Assembly (NCBI GenBank): GCA_903813345.2
Contig: CAIIXF020000008.1
Span: 10,567,278-10,631,277 of the forward strand
Length of the DNA: 64,000 nt
Direction: 5' to 3'
Origin: Owenia fusiformis
Taxonomy: Eukaryota; Annelida; Polychaeta; Sabellida; Oweniidae
Of this stretch, positions 27,901-42,900 are shown in pieces; the stretch's first letter is position 1, and the number at the start of each line of letters is the position of its first letter. The notes under the pieces are model-generated. The model was given only the letters and a program-made list of their open reading frames with translations. It was not told the DNA's origin and ran no database searches. The position numbers were made by a program, and so were the translations under genes.

Positions 27901-30900
27901 AGCTGAGTAAGCAATTGAGTAGGTAGCTGCGTAAGTAGCTGAGTAAGTAGCTAAGTAAGTAATAACTGATTAAGTAATTGTGTAATTAGTAATCAAATAA
28001 GTAGCTGAGTAGGTAGGGAGGTAGAGTAGGGTATGTAGGAATTTTTGAAAGTAGATTTGATCAATATGCATCGTGAATACTGGCAAGTGCGAATTTCAAA
28101 CTTTAAAATGGCATAGAATCTTGACTGGGGGTTGGATTGCAATTTTAATTTCAGATCCGGATTCCCGAGAAAATTCTACCCTTAATTCATAACTCATACG
28201 TTCAATTTGGAGAACTTTATATTTTGACCTACTTTTCGGACACCATATCTCAAAAGTGGGTCAAAATACTTTCTGACAGCAAAAGGCTCTCACTAATAGC
28301 ACACTCTTTGCTACCTGTATACAAAATTTTGAAGGAAATCCTAAAAGTGTAGTGCCAGAATCTCAAAAATAAGGAAAAACTACGAATTTGACCTAGATTT
28401 TGACCTAGGCATTTTGGTGTCCAAATATTGAAACTAGGTAGCTTTTGAGGTCCTCTTCTTTTATAGGAATTCATTATCTTAAGCTGTACTCAATCTATAT
28501 CTCGTATTTTACACTTCAAAAAAATCTTTTTTCCTTGACTTTCTATCAGGATACCATCAGATCGATTTTCCGAAATTTCAAAACGCCATAACTTCCGAAC
28601 CGGAAGTCGGATCGAAATTTGATTTAAAGATTCGGATTCCTTACAAAATTCTACCCCTAATTCATAACTCATACATTAATTTTGGCGAATTTTTATTTTG
28701 ACCTACTTTTCGGACACGCCATAACTTTCGAACCGGAAGTCGGATCGAAATTTGGTTTGCAGATTCGGATTCCTGAGAAAATTCTACTCTTAATTCATAA
28801 CTCATATGTTAAATTTGGAGAATTTTTTATTTTGACCTACTTTTCGGACACCATATCTCAAAAGTGGGTCAAAATACTCTCTGACGGCAAAAGGCTAACA
28901 CTATTACCACACTCTTTGCTACCTGTATACAAAATTTTGAAGCAAATCCTAAAAGTGTAGTGCCAGAATCGCAAAAATAAGGAAAAACTATGAATTTGAC
29001 CTAGATTTTGACCTAGGCATTTTGCTGTCCAAATTTTAAAGCTAGATAGCCTTCGAGGTCCCCTTCTTTTATAGGCTTTCATTATGTTAAGCTGTACTCA
29101 GTCTATATCTCGTATTTTACACTTCGAAGAAGTCTTTTTCCCCATTGACTTAACATGGGGCACCAAATTTAGCGATTTTGAGATTTCAAAACGCTATAAC
29201 TTCCGAAGCGGAAGTCGGATCGATATTTTATTTGCAGATTCGGATTCCTGAGATAATTCTACACTTATTTGATAATTCACACGTTGAATTTGGAGAACTT
29301 TTTATGTTCTGACCTACTTTTCAGACGTCATTTCTCAAAATCGGTAAGAGTAATCAAAAAACGATTTGCCTTACGGAATAAGCTTTTTTTCTAAGGAACA
29401 TGATGAAAAAAACCCGGAGCAAAAATACCAAAGGACGACTGAGAAAACTTGTAAAATAGTGAAAACCCACGATTTGACCTAGTTCTTGACCTTTGACCTA
29501 GATAAACATTTGACCTAATTTCCCAGAAACTAGGTTTCATTACCTAGTTGACTATATTAGCAGATTTAAGTAAGTCCTTCTAGTTGCTGAGAAAAAGTGT
29601 TCGGAAAGAAAGAATAATAACTAGATTTTGGAAATTGAACGAAGTTCAATTTCAGACTCCAGATCTAGACTTTTTTTTAGCCGAGTCATCCAGAATAAGC
29701 CGAGTCATGCAGAATAAGCTGAGTCATCTAGAAAGAGATGGATAAATAAAATAGGAAGGTAGGATAGGATAGAATAGGAAAGAACGATAGGATAGAATAA
29801 GAAAGAAGGATAGGATAGAATAGAATAGGAAGAAAGGATAGGATAGGATAGGAAGGAAAAGATATGAAGGAAGGATAGATAGGAAGGATAGGGTAGGATG
29901 AGATAGGAAGGATGGATGAATTTTTCAATATTTTCTTCTCTACTCTTGACTTTCTATCAGGATACCATCAGATCGATTTTTCTCGAAATTTCAAAACGCT
30001 ATCACTTCCGAACCGGAAGTCGGATCGAAATTTGGTTTTCAGATTCGGATTCCTGACAAAATTCTACCCCTAATTCATAACTCATACGTTAAATTTGGAG
30101 ATTTTTTATTTTGACCTACTTTTCGGACACGCCATAACTTCCGAACCGGAAGTCGAATTGAAATTTGGTTTGCAGATTCAGATTCCTGACAGAATTCTTC
30201 CCTTAATTCATAACTCATATATTCAATTTGGAGAACTTTTTATTTTGACCTACTTTTCGGACACCATATCTCAAAAGTGGGTCAAAATACTTTCTGACGG
30301 CAAAAGGCTAACACTATTAGCATATTCTTGGCTACATGTATACAGAATTTCGAAGAATATAATTAAAGTGTAGTGTCAGAATCGAAAAAATAAGGAAAAC
30401 TTATGAATTTGACCTAGATTTTGACCTAGGCATTTCGGTGTCCAAATTGTGAAGCTAGATGGCTTTTGAGGTCCCCTTCTTTTAAAGGCTTTGATTATAT
30501 GAAGCTGAACTCAGTCTATATTCCGTATTTTTCACTTCAAAAAAATATTTTTTCCCATTGACTTAACATGGGCACCAAATTTAGCGATTTTTGAGTTTTC
30601 AAAACGCCATAACTTCCGAACTGGAAGTCGGATCCAAATTTCGTTTTTAGATTCGGAATCCTGAGAAAATTTCCTATAAGACTAATATCCTGAACATTTG
30701 ATTCGGAGAACTTTGTTTTGGACCTCGTTTTCGGACACTGATATCTCGAAATCGGTTTGAGATATCAAAAAACTAAATCGACCCTAGGTTTCCTACTTTT
30801 TCATAAGGAACACAATGAAAAAAACCCGGATCGAAAATATTGAAGGACGACCGAGAAAATCGAAAAAAGTGACAAAGTACTGGATTTGACCTAGTTCTTG

Positions 30901-33900
30901 ACCTTTGACCTAGATAAAAATTTGACCCAATTTCCGAGGAACTAGATTCTGAACCTAAATTGACCAACCGATTGACTTTACTGAAGACCCTATGGTTATT
31001 GAGAAAACGTGCCTGGAATAATAATAATAATAATAATAATAACTAGATTTTGGAAATTGAACGAGTTCAATTTCAGACTCCAGATCTAGACTTTTTTTTA
31101 GCCGAGTCATCCAGAATAAGCCAAGTCATCCAAAATAAGCTAAGTCATCCAGAAAAAGATGGATGGATGAAAAAGGAAGGAAGGATAGGATAGAATAGAA
31201 AGGAACGATAGGATAGAATAGGAAAGAAGGATAGAATAGAATAGGAAGAAGGGATAGAATAGGAAGGAGAGGATACGAAGCAAGGGTAGGTAGGAATGAT
31301 AGGATAGGATCAGAAAGGAAGGATGGATGCATTTTTCAATATTTTCTTCTCTACTCTTGACTTTCTATCAGGATACCATCAGATGGATTTTTCTTGAAAT
31401 TTCAAAACGCCATAACTTCCGAACCGGTAATCGGATCGAAATTTGATTTGCAGATTCGGATTCCTGACAAAATTCTACCCCTAATTCATAACTCATACGT
31501 TAAATTTGGCGAATTTTTATTTTGACCTACTTTTCGGACACGCCATAACTTCGGAATTGGAAGTCAGATTGAAATTTGGTTTGCAGATTCGGATTCCTGA
31601 CAAGATTCTACTCCTAATTCATAACTCATACGTTAAATTTGGAGAACCTTTTATTTTGACCTACTTTTCGGACACCATATCTCAAAAGTGGGTCAAAATA
31701 CTTTCTGACGGCAAAAGGCTAACGCTATTAGCACACTCTTGGCTACATGTATACACAATTTCGAGGAATATAATTAAAGTGTAGTGTCAGAATCGCAAAA
31801 ATAAGGATAAACTATGAATTTGACCTAGATTTTGACCTAGGGATTTTGGTGTCCAAATTTTGAAGTTAGGTAGCCTTCGATGTTCCCTTCTTTCATAGGC
31901 TTACATTATTTTAAGCTGTACTTAGTCTATATCTCGTATTTTACACTTCAAAAAAATCTTTTTTCCCATTGACATAACATGGGGCACCAAATTTAGCGAT
32001 TTTTAAGCTTTCAAAATGTTATTTCTTCCGAACCGGAAGTCGGATCGAAATTTGGTTTGCAGATTCGGATTCCTGAGAAAATTCTATACTTAGTTCATAA
32101 CTCACACGTTAAAATTGGAGAACTTTTTATTTTGACCTACTTTTCGGACACCATGTCTCAAAAGTGGGGCAAAATACTTTCTGACGGCAAAAGGCTAACA
32201 CTATAAGCACTCTCTTGGCTACATGTATACAAAATTTCGAAGAATATAATTGAAGTGTAGTGTCAGAATCGCAAAAATAAGGAAAAACTTTGAATTTGAC
32301 CTAGATTTTGACCTAGGCATTTTGGTGTTCAAATTTTAAAGCTAGATGGCTTTTGAGGTCCCATTCTTTTGAAAGCTTTCATTATATTCAGCTGAACTCA
32401 GTCTATATTTCGTATTTTTCACTTCAAAAAAATCTTTTTTCCCATTGACTTAACATGGGCACCAAATTTAGCGATTTTTGAGCTTTTAAAACGCCATAAC
32501 TTCCGAACCGGAAGTCTGATTCAAATTTGGTTTTCAGATTCGGAATCCTTAGAAAATTTTCTATAAGACTAGTATCCTGGACATTTGATTCGGAGAACTT
32601 TTTTTTGGACCTCGTTTTCGGACACTGATATCTCGAAATCGGTTTGAGATATCAAAAAACTAAATCGACCCTAGGTTTCCTACTTTTTTATAAGGAACAC
32701 AATGAAAAAAAACCGGATCAAAAATATTGAAGGACGACCGAGAAAATCGAAAAAAGTGGCAAAGTACTGGATTTGACCTAGTTCTTGACCTTTGACCTAG
32801 ATAAAAATTTGACCCAATTTCCGAGGAACTAGATTCTGGACCTAAATTGACCAAATGACTGACTTTACTGAAAACCTTATGGTTATTGAGAAAACTGGGT
32901 TAGAATAATAAGAAGAAGAAGAAGAAGAAAAAGAATAATAAGAAAACTGACGAAAACAATAGACTCCAGATTTCATCTGGAGTCTAATAATAAGAAAACT
33001 GACGAAAACAATAGACTCCAGATTTTCAATCTGGAGTCTAATAACTAGACTTTGGAAATTGAACGAAGTTCAATTTCAGACTCCAGATCTAGACTTTTTT
33101 AAGCCCAGTCATCTAAAATAAGCCGAGTCATCCAGAATAAGCTGAGTCATCCAGAATAAGATGGATGGATAAAATAGGAAGGTAGGATAGGATAGAATGG
33201 GAAGGAACGATAGGATAGAATAAGAAAGAAGGATATGATAGAACAGAATAGGAAGAAAGGATATGATAGGAGAGGATAGGAAGGATAGGAAGGAAAGGAT
33301 ACGAAGGAAGGATAGATAGGAAGGATAGGATCAGATAGGAAGGATGGATGAATTTTTCAATATTTTCTTCTCTACTCTTGACTTTCTATCAGGATACCAT
33401 CAGATCGATTTTCCGAAATTTCAAAACGCCATAACTTCCGAACCGGAAGTCGGATCTAAATTTGATTTAAAGATTCGGATTCCTGACAAAATTCTACCCC
33501 TAATTCATAACTCCTACGTTAAATTTGGCGAATTTTTATTTTGACCTACTTTTTGGACACGCCATAACTTCAGAACCGGAAGTCGAATCGAAATTTGGTT
33601 TGCAGATTCGGATTCCTGAGAAAATTCTATACTTAATTCATGACTCAAACGTCAAATTTGGAGAATTTTTAATTTTGACCTACTTTTCGGACACCATATC
33701 TCAAAAGTGGGGCAAAATACTTTCTGACGGCAAAAGGCTAACACTATTAGCACACTCTTGGCTACAAGTATACACAATTTCGAAGAATATAGTTAATTTG
33801 TAGTGTCAGAATCGCAAAAATAAGGAAAAACTTTGAATTTAACCTAGATTTTGACCTAGGCATTTTGGTGTCCAAATTTTGAAGCTAGATGGCTTTTGAG

Positions 33901-36900
33901 GTCCCATTCTTTTAAAAGCTTTCATTATATTTAGCTGAACTTAGTCTATATTTCGTATTTTTCACTTCAAAAAAATATTTTTTCCCATTGACTTAACATG
34001 GGCACCAAATTTAGCGATTTTAGAGCTTTCAAAACGCCATAACTTCCGAACCGGAAGTCGGATCGAAATTTGGTTTTCAGATTCGGAATCCTGAGAAAAT
34101 TTCCTATAAGACTAATATCCTGGACATTTGATTTGGAGAACCTTTTTTTGGACCTCGTTTTCAGACACTGATATCTCGAAATCGGTTTGAGATATCAAAA
34201 AACTAAATCGACCCTAGATTTCCTACTTTTTTATAAGGAACACAATGAAAAAAAACCGGATCGAAAATATTGAAGGACGACTGAGAAAATCGAAAAAAGT
34301 GACAAAGTACTGGATTTGACCCAGTTCCTGACCTTTGACCTAGATAAAAATTTGACCCAATTTCCGAGGAACTAGATACTGGACATAAATTGACTGAATA
34401 ATGATCTTTATTGGAAGCCTTATGGTTATCGAGAAAACTGGGAAAGAATAATAAAGAATAACTAGACTTTGGAAATTGAACGAAGTTCAATTTCAGACTC
34501 CAGATCTAGACTTTTTTAAGCCCAGTCATCTAAAATAAGCCGAGTCATCCAGAATAAGCTGAGTCATCCAGAATAAGATGGATGGATAAAATAGGAAGGT
34601 AGGATAGGATAGAATGGGAAGGAACGATAGGATAGAATAAGAAAGAAGGATAGGATAGAACAGAATAGGAAGAAAGGATATGATAGGAGAGGATAGGAAG
34701 GATAGGAAGGAATCTATACGAAGGAAGGATAGATAGGAAGGATAGGATCAGATAGGAAGGATGGATGGATGAACTTTTCAATATTTTCTTCTCTACTCTT
34801 GACTTTCTATCAGGATACCATCAGATCAATTTTCCGAAATTTCAAAATGCCATAACTTCCGAACCGGAAGTCGGATCGAAATTTGATTTAAAGATTCGGA
34901 TTCCTGACAAAATTCTACTCCTAATTCATAACTCATACGTTAAATTTGGCGAATTTTTATTTTGACCTACTTTTTGGACACGCCATAACTTCGGAACCAG
35001 AAGTCGGATCGAAAGTTGGTTTGCAGATTCGGATTTCTGAGAAAATTCTATTCTTAATTCATAACTCAAACGTTAAATTTGGAGAACTTTTTATTTTGAC
35101 CTACTTTTCGGACACCATATCTCAAAAGTGGGTCAAAATACTTTCTGACGGCAAAAGGCTAACGCTATAAGCACACTCTTGGCTACATGTATACACAATT
35201 TCGAAGAATATAATTGAAGTGTAGTGTCAGAATCTCAAAAATAAGAAAAAACTTTGAATTTGACCTAGATTTTGACCTAGTCATTTTGGTGTCCAAATTT
35301 TGAAGCTATGTGGCTTTTGAGGTTCTTTTCTTTTAAAGGCTTTGATTATATGAAGCTGAACTCAGTCTACATTTCGTATTCTTCACTTCAAAAAAATATT
35401 TTTTCCCATTGACTTAACATTGGCACCAAATTTAGCGATTTTTGAGCTTTCAAAACGCCATAACTTCCGAACCGGAAGTCGGATCGAAATTTGGTTTGCA
35501 GATTCAGATTCCTGACAAAATTCTACCCCTAATTCATAACTCATACCCTGAATTTGGAGAACTTTTGTTTTGACCTACTTTCTGGACGCCATATTTCAAA
35601 ATCGGTAAGAGTAATTAAAAAAAAACAGGGACATTTATGAAAGGGCTTTTTCTAAGCTACATGATGAAAAAAAGACGAAGACGTTTCGATAAATAACGAC
35701 GAAGATAATTGATAGAATGTTGAAAATGTAAGATTTGACCTAGTTCTTGACCTTTGACCTAAATAAAAAATTGACCCAATTTCCGAGAAACTAGATACTG
35801 AACCTAAATTGACCATATACAGGACTTGACTCAATGTCTTCTAGTTAAGGAGAAAACGTGGGTAGAAGAATAATAATAAAGAAGAAGAATACTGGCAAAA
35901 ACAATAGACTCCAGATTGATATCTGGAGTCTAATAATAATAATAAGAAAACCAGCAAAAGCAATAGACTCCAGATGAAATCTGGAGTCTAATAATAAGAA
36001 AACTGGCAAAAGCAATAGACTCCAGATTTTCAATCTGGAGTCTAATAACTAGATTTGTGAAATTGAACAAGTTCAATTTAAGACTCCAGATTTATTTGAC
36101 CTAGATAGATCAGTAAAGAGCTGAGTAAGTAACTGAGTAATTAGCTGAGTAAGTACCTTAGTAGTAGTTGAGTAAGTAGCTGAGTAAGTAACTGAGTAAA
36201 AAGCTGAGTAGGTAGCTGAGTAAGTAGCTGAGTAAGTACCTGAGTTAGTAGCTGAGTAAGTCGCTAAGGAAGTAATAACTAATTAAGTAATTGAGTAAGT
36301 AGTCAAATAAGTAGCTGAGTAGGTAGAGAGGTAAAGTAGGGTATGCAGGAATTTTTGAAAGTATATTTGATCAATCTGCATCGTGAATACTGGCAAGTGC
36401 GAATTTCAAACTTCAAAATGGCGTAGAATCTAAACCGGGGGTCTGATTGCAATTTTAATTTCAGATCCAGATTCCTGAGGAAATTCTACACCTAATTCAT
36501 AACTCATACTTTAAAATTGGAGAACTTTTTATTTTGACCTATATTTCGGACACCATATCTCAAAAGTGGGTCAAAAAACTTATTGAAGGCAAAATGTTAA
36601 CATTATTAGCACACTCTTTGCTACAAGTTTACAAAATTTCGGAGAATATCATTGAAGTGTAGTGTCAGAATCGCAAAATAAAAAAAACTATGAATTTGAC
36701 CTAGATTTTGAACTAGGTATTTTGGTGTCCAAACTTTGAAGGAAAGTAGCTTTTGAGGTCCCCTTCTTCTATGGGCTTTCATTATGTTTAGCTGTACTCA
36801 TTCTATATCTCGTATTTTTATACTTCAAAAAATTATTCGGTCCCATTGATTTAACATGGGGCACCAAATTTAGCGATTTTTGAGATTTCAAAACGCCATA

Positions 36901-39900
36901 ACTTCAGAACAAGTAGTCGGATCGAAATTTGGTTTGCAGATCTAGATTTCTGAGAAAATTCTACCCTTAATTCATAACTCATACGTTAAATTTGGAAAAT
37001 TTTTAACTTTGGCCTACTTTTCGGACACCATATCTCAAAAGTGGGTCAAAATACTTTTTGACGGCAAAACGCTAACAAGATAAGCATACTCTTTGCTACC
37101 TGTATACAAAATTTTAAAGCAAATCATTTAAATATAGTGTCAGAATCGCAAAAATAAGGGAAAACTATAAATTTGACCTAGATTTTGACCTAGGCATTTT
37201 GGTGTCCAAATTTTGGAGCTAAGTAGCCTTCGAGGTCCCCTTCTTTAATAGGCTTTCATTATATTAAGCTGTACTCAATCTATATCTCGTATTTTACACT
37301 TCAAAAATATCTTTTTTCTTTGACTTTCTATCAGGATAACATCAGATCGATTTTTCTTGAAATTTCAAAACGTCATAACTTTCAAACGGGAAGTCGGATC
37401 GAAATTTGGTTTGCAGATTCGGATTCCTGAGGAAATTCTACCCTTATTCCATAGCTCATATGTTAAATTTGGAGAACTTTTTTAGTTTGACCTACTTTCT
37501 GGACGCCATATCTCAAAATCGCTAAGAGTAATCAAAAAACGGATGGCACACTCTCGATTTGTTTTTTTCTAAGCTACATGTTGGAAAAAAGATGAAGGAG
37601 TAACGACAAACAACAACGTAGATAATTGACAGAATGTTGATTTGACCTAAATTTGACCTAGTTCTTGACCTTTGACCTAGATACAAATTTGACCTAATTT
37701 CCCAGAAACTACGTTGATGGGCTATGTTAGCCATGTAAGTGGGTAAAAGTAAGTTCTTCTAGTTGCTGAGAAAAAGTGTTCGGAAAGAAAGAAAGAAAAA
37801 GTTCAATTTAAGACTCCAGATTGATTTACTTGAGCAAAGAGCTGAGTAAGTAACTAAGTAGGAAGCTTAGTAAGTAGATGATTAAGTAATTGAGTAAGTA
37901 GCTGAGTAGGTAGCTGAGTAAGCAGCTGAGCAGGTAGCTGAGTAAGTAGCTGAGTAGGTAGCTGAGTAATTAGCTGAGTAGGTAGCTGAGTAGGTAGCTA
38001 AGTAGGTAGCCGAGTAGGTAAGTAGGTAGGTAAGTAGGAATTTTTGACCGGAAGTCGGATTGAAATTTGGTTTGTAGATTTAGATTCCTGAGAAAATTCT
38101 ACCCTTAATTCATAACTCATAAGTTAAATTATGAGAACTTTTTATTTTGACCTACTTTACGGACACCATATCTCAAAAGTGGGTCAAAATACTTTCTGAC
38201 GGCAAAAAGCTCTCACTATTATCACACTCTTTGCTACCTGTATACAAAATGTTGTAGCAAATACTAAAAGTGTAGTGCCAGAATCGCAAAAATAAGGAAA
38301 AACTATGAATTTGACCTAGATTTTGACCTAGGCATTTTGGTGTCCAAATATTGAAACTAGGTAGCTTTTGAGGTCCCCTTCTTTTATAGGAGTTAATTAT
38401 CTTAAGCTGTACTCAATCTATATCTCGTATTTTACACTTCAAAAAAATCTTTTTTCCTTGACTTTCTATCAGGATACCATCAGATCGATTTTCCGAAATT
38501 TCAAAATGCCATAACTTCCGAACCGGAAGTCGGATCGAAATTTGATTTAAAGATTCGGATTCCTGACAAAATTCTACCCCTAATTCATAAGTCATACGTT
38601 AAATTTGGCGAATTTTTATTTTGACCTACTTTTCGGACACGCCATAACTTTGGAACCGGAAGTTGGATCGAAATTTGGTTTGCAGATTCGGATTCCTGAG
38701 AAAATTCTACTCTTAATTCATAACTCATATGTTAAATTTGGAGAATTTTTTATTTTGACCTACTTTTCGGACACCATATCTCAAAAGTGGGTCAAAATAC
38801 TCTCTGACGGCAAAAGGCTAACACTATTAGCACACTCTTTGCAACCTGTATACAAAATTTTGAAGCAAATCTTAAAAGTGTAGTGCCAGAATCGCAAAAA
38901 AAAGGAAAAACTATGAATTTGACCTAGATTTTGACCTAGGCATTTTGGTGTCCAAATATTGAAACTAAGTAGCTTTTGAGGTCCCCTTCTTTTATAGGAA
39001 TTCATTATCTTAAGCTGTACTCAATCTATATCTCGTATTTTACACTTCAAAAAATCTTTTTTCCTTGACTTTCTATCAGGATAACATCATATCGATTTTT
39101 CTCGAAATTTCAAAACGCCATAACTTTCAAACAGGAAGTCGGATCTAAATTTGGTTTGCAGATTCGGATTCCTGAGGAAATTCTGCCCTTATTCCATAGG
39201 TCATATGTTAAATTTGGAGAACTTTTTTAGTTTGACCTACATTCCCGACGCCATATCTCAAAATCGCTAAGAGTAATCAAAAAACGGATGGCACACTCTC
39301 GATTTGTTTTTTCTAAGCTACATGATGAAAAAAAGATGAAGGAGTAATGACAATAAGCAACGAAGATAATTGACAGAATGTTGATTTGACCTAAATTTGA
39401 CCTAGTTCTTGACCTTTGACCTAGATACAAATTTGACCTAATTTCCCAGAAACTAGGTTGATGGGCTATGTTAGCCATGTAAGTAGGTTAAAGTAAGTTC
39501 TTCTAGTTACTGAGAAAACGTGTACGGAAAGAAAGAAAGAATAATAACTAGATTGGTAAATTGAACAAAGTTCAATTTAAGACTCCAGATTGATTTACTT
39601 GTGTAAAGAGCTGAGTAAGTACCTGAGTAGGAAGCTGAGTAAGTAGATGATTAAGTAAATGAGTAAGTAGCTTAGTAGGCAGCTGAGTAAGTAGCTTAGT
39701 AGGCAGCTGGTCGCAAAAATAAGGAAAAGCTGTGAATTTGACCTAGATTTTGACCTAGGCATTTTGGTGTCCAAATTTTGAAGTTATGTAGCTTTTGAGG
39801 TCCCCTTCTTTTATAGGCATTCATTATGTTAAGCTGTACTCAGTCTATATCTTGTATTTTACACTTCGAAAAAGTCTTTTTTCCCATTGGCTTAACATGG

Positions 39901-42900
39901 GCACCAAATTTAGCGATTTTTGAGATTTCAAAACGCCATAACTTCCGAACCGGTAGTCGGATCGAAATTTTGTTTGCAGATTCGGATTCCTGAGATAATT
40001 CTACACTTATTTGATGATTCACACGTTGAATTTAGAGAACTTTTTATGTTCTGACCTACTTTTCGGATGCCATATCTCAAAATCGGTAAGAGTAATCAAA
40101 AAACGGTTTAACGTTCGCAATAAGCTTTTTCTAAGGAACATGATGAAAAAAAACCGGAGCGAAAATACTGAAGGACGACTGAGAAAACTTGTAAAATAGT
40201 GAAAAACCACGATTTGACCTAGTTCTTGACCTTTGACCTAGATAAACATTTGACCTAATTTCCCAGAAACTAGGTATCATTACCTAGTTGACTATGTTAG
40301 CAGATTTAAGTTAGTCCTTCTAGTTGCTGAGAAAAAGTGTTCGGAAAGAAAGAATAATAATAAGAAGAAAACTGGCAAAAGCAATAGACTCCAGATTTTC
40401 AATCTGGAGTCTAATAATAACTAGACTTTGGAAATTGAACGAAGTTCAATTTCAGACTCCAGATCTAGACTTTTTTTTAGCCCAGTCATACAGAATAAGC
40501 CGAGTCATCCAGAATAAGCTGAGTCATCAAAATAAGCTGAGTCATCCTGAAAAAGATGGATGGGTGGATGGAATAAGCCTAGTCATCCAGAATAAGCCAA
40601 GTCATAGCCGAGTCATCTAGAATAAGCTGAGTCATTCAGAAAAAGATGGATCGATAAAATAGGAAGGTAGGATAGGACAGAATAGGAAGGAACGATAGGA
40701 AAGAATAAGAAAGAAGGATAGGATAGAACAGAATAGGAAGAAAGGATATGATAGGAGAGGAAAGGAAGGATAGGAAGGAAAAGATACAAAGGAAGGATAG
40801 AAAGGAAGGATAGGATAAGATCAGATAGGAAGGATGGATGAATTTTTCAACATTTTCTTCTCTACTCTTGACTTTCTATCAGGATACCATCAGATCGATT
40901 TTCCGAAATTTCAAAACGCCATAACTTCCGAACCGGAAGTCGGATCAAAATTCGATTTAAAGATTCGGATTCCTGACAAAATTCTACCCCTAATTCATAA
41001 CTCATACATTAAATTTGGCGAATTTTTATTTTGACCTACTTTTTGGAAACGACATAATTTCCTAACCGGAAGTCGGATCTAAATTTGGTTTGCAGATTCG
41101 GATTCCTTATAAAATTTTACTCTTAAATCATAACTCATACTTTAAATTTGGAGAAGTTTTTATTTTGACCTACTTTTCGGACACCATATCTCAAAAGTGG
41201 GTCAAAATACTTTCTGACGGAAAAAGGCTAACACTATTAGCACACTCTTGGCTACAAGTATACAAAATTTCGAACAATATAATTAAAGTGTAGTGTCAGA
41301 ATCGCAAAAATAGGGAAAAACTTTGAATTTGACCTAGATTTTGACCTAGGCCCTGGACTGGATTTAGACCTAGACTTGACTTGGACCTGGACATGTACCT
41401 GGACTTGGATTGAATAAGAAGGAAGAATAGGATAGAATAGGAAGGAAGGATAGGAAGGAAGGATAGATAGGAAGGGAGAATCATCCAGAATAAGATCATC
41501 TAGATAGAAAGGATAGGATAGACCTAAATTTTGATCTAGGTCCTGGACTGGATTTGGACCTAGACTTGACTTGGACAAAACTGGACTTGGACCTGGACTT
41601 GACCTTGACTTGGACCTGGAAATGGACTGGACTGGTATTTTTTCAATTTTATTTCATTTTTCTTGACATTCTATGAGGGTACCATCAGATCGATTTTCCT
41701 CGAACTTTCAAAACGTCATAACTCCTGAACTGGAAGTCGGATATCAATTCGGTTTTCAGATTCGGAATCCTGAGAAAATTTCCTATAAGACTATTATCCT
41801 GGACATCGGATTCGGAGAACTTTTTTTCGGACCTCGTTTTCGGACACTGATATCTCGAAATCAGTTCGAGATATCAAAAAACTAAATCGACCCTAGCTTT
41901 CCTACTTTTTTATGAGGAACACAATGAAAAAAACCCGGATCGAAAATACTGAAGGACGACTGAGAAAATTGAAAAAAGTGACAAAGTACTGGATTTGACC
42001 CAGTTCCTGACCTTTGACCTAGATAAAAATTTGACCTAATTTCCGAGAAACTAGATACTGGACCTGAATTAACAATATACAGATCTTGACTCAATGTCTT
42101 TTAGTTAAGGAGAAAACGTTGGAAGAATAATAATAATAATAATAATAATAAAGAAGAAGAATACTGGCAAAAACAATAGACTCCAGATTGACATCTGGAG
42201 TCTAATAACTAGATTTTGGAAATTGAATGAGTTCAATTTCAGACTCCAGATCTAGACTTTTTTTTAGCCGAGTCATCCAGAATAAGCTGAGTCATCCAAA
42301 ATAAGCTGAGTCATCCAGAAAAAGATGGATGGATAAAATAGGAAGGTAGGATAGGATAGAAAAGGAAGGAACGATAGGATAGAATAACAAAGAAGGATAG
42401 GATAGAACAGAATAGGAAGAAAGGATATGATAGGAGAGGATAGGATAGGAAGGATAGGAAGGAAATGATATGAAGGAAGGATAGATAGGAAGGATAGGAT
42501 AGGATAGGGTAAGATCAGATAGGAAGGATGGATGAATTTTTCAATATTTTCTTCTCTACTCTTGACTTTCTATCAGGATACCATCAGATCGATTTTCCGA
42601 AATTTCAAAACGCCATAACTTCCGAACCAGGAGTCGAATCGAAATCGAAATCGAAAAGATTCGGATTCCTGACAAAATTGTACCCCTAATTCATAACTCA
42701 TACGTTAAATTTGGCGAATTTTTATTTTGACCTACTTTTCGGACACGCCATAACTTCAGAACCGGAAGTCGGATCGAAATTTGGTTTGTAGATTCGGATT
42801 CCTGAGAAAATTCTATACTTAATTCATAACTCAAACGTTAAATTTGGAGAATTTTTTATTTTAACCTACTTTTCGGACACCATATCTCAAAAGTGGGGCA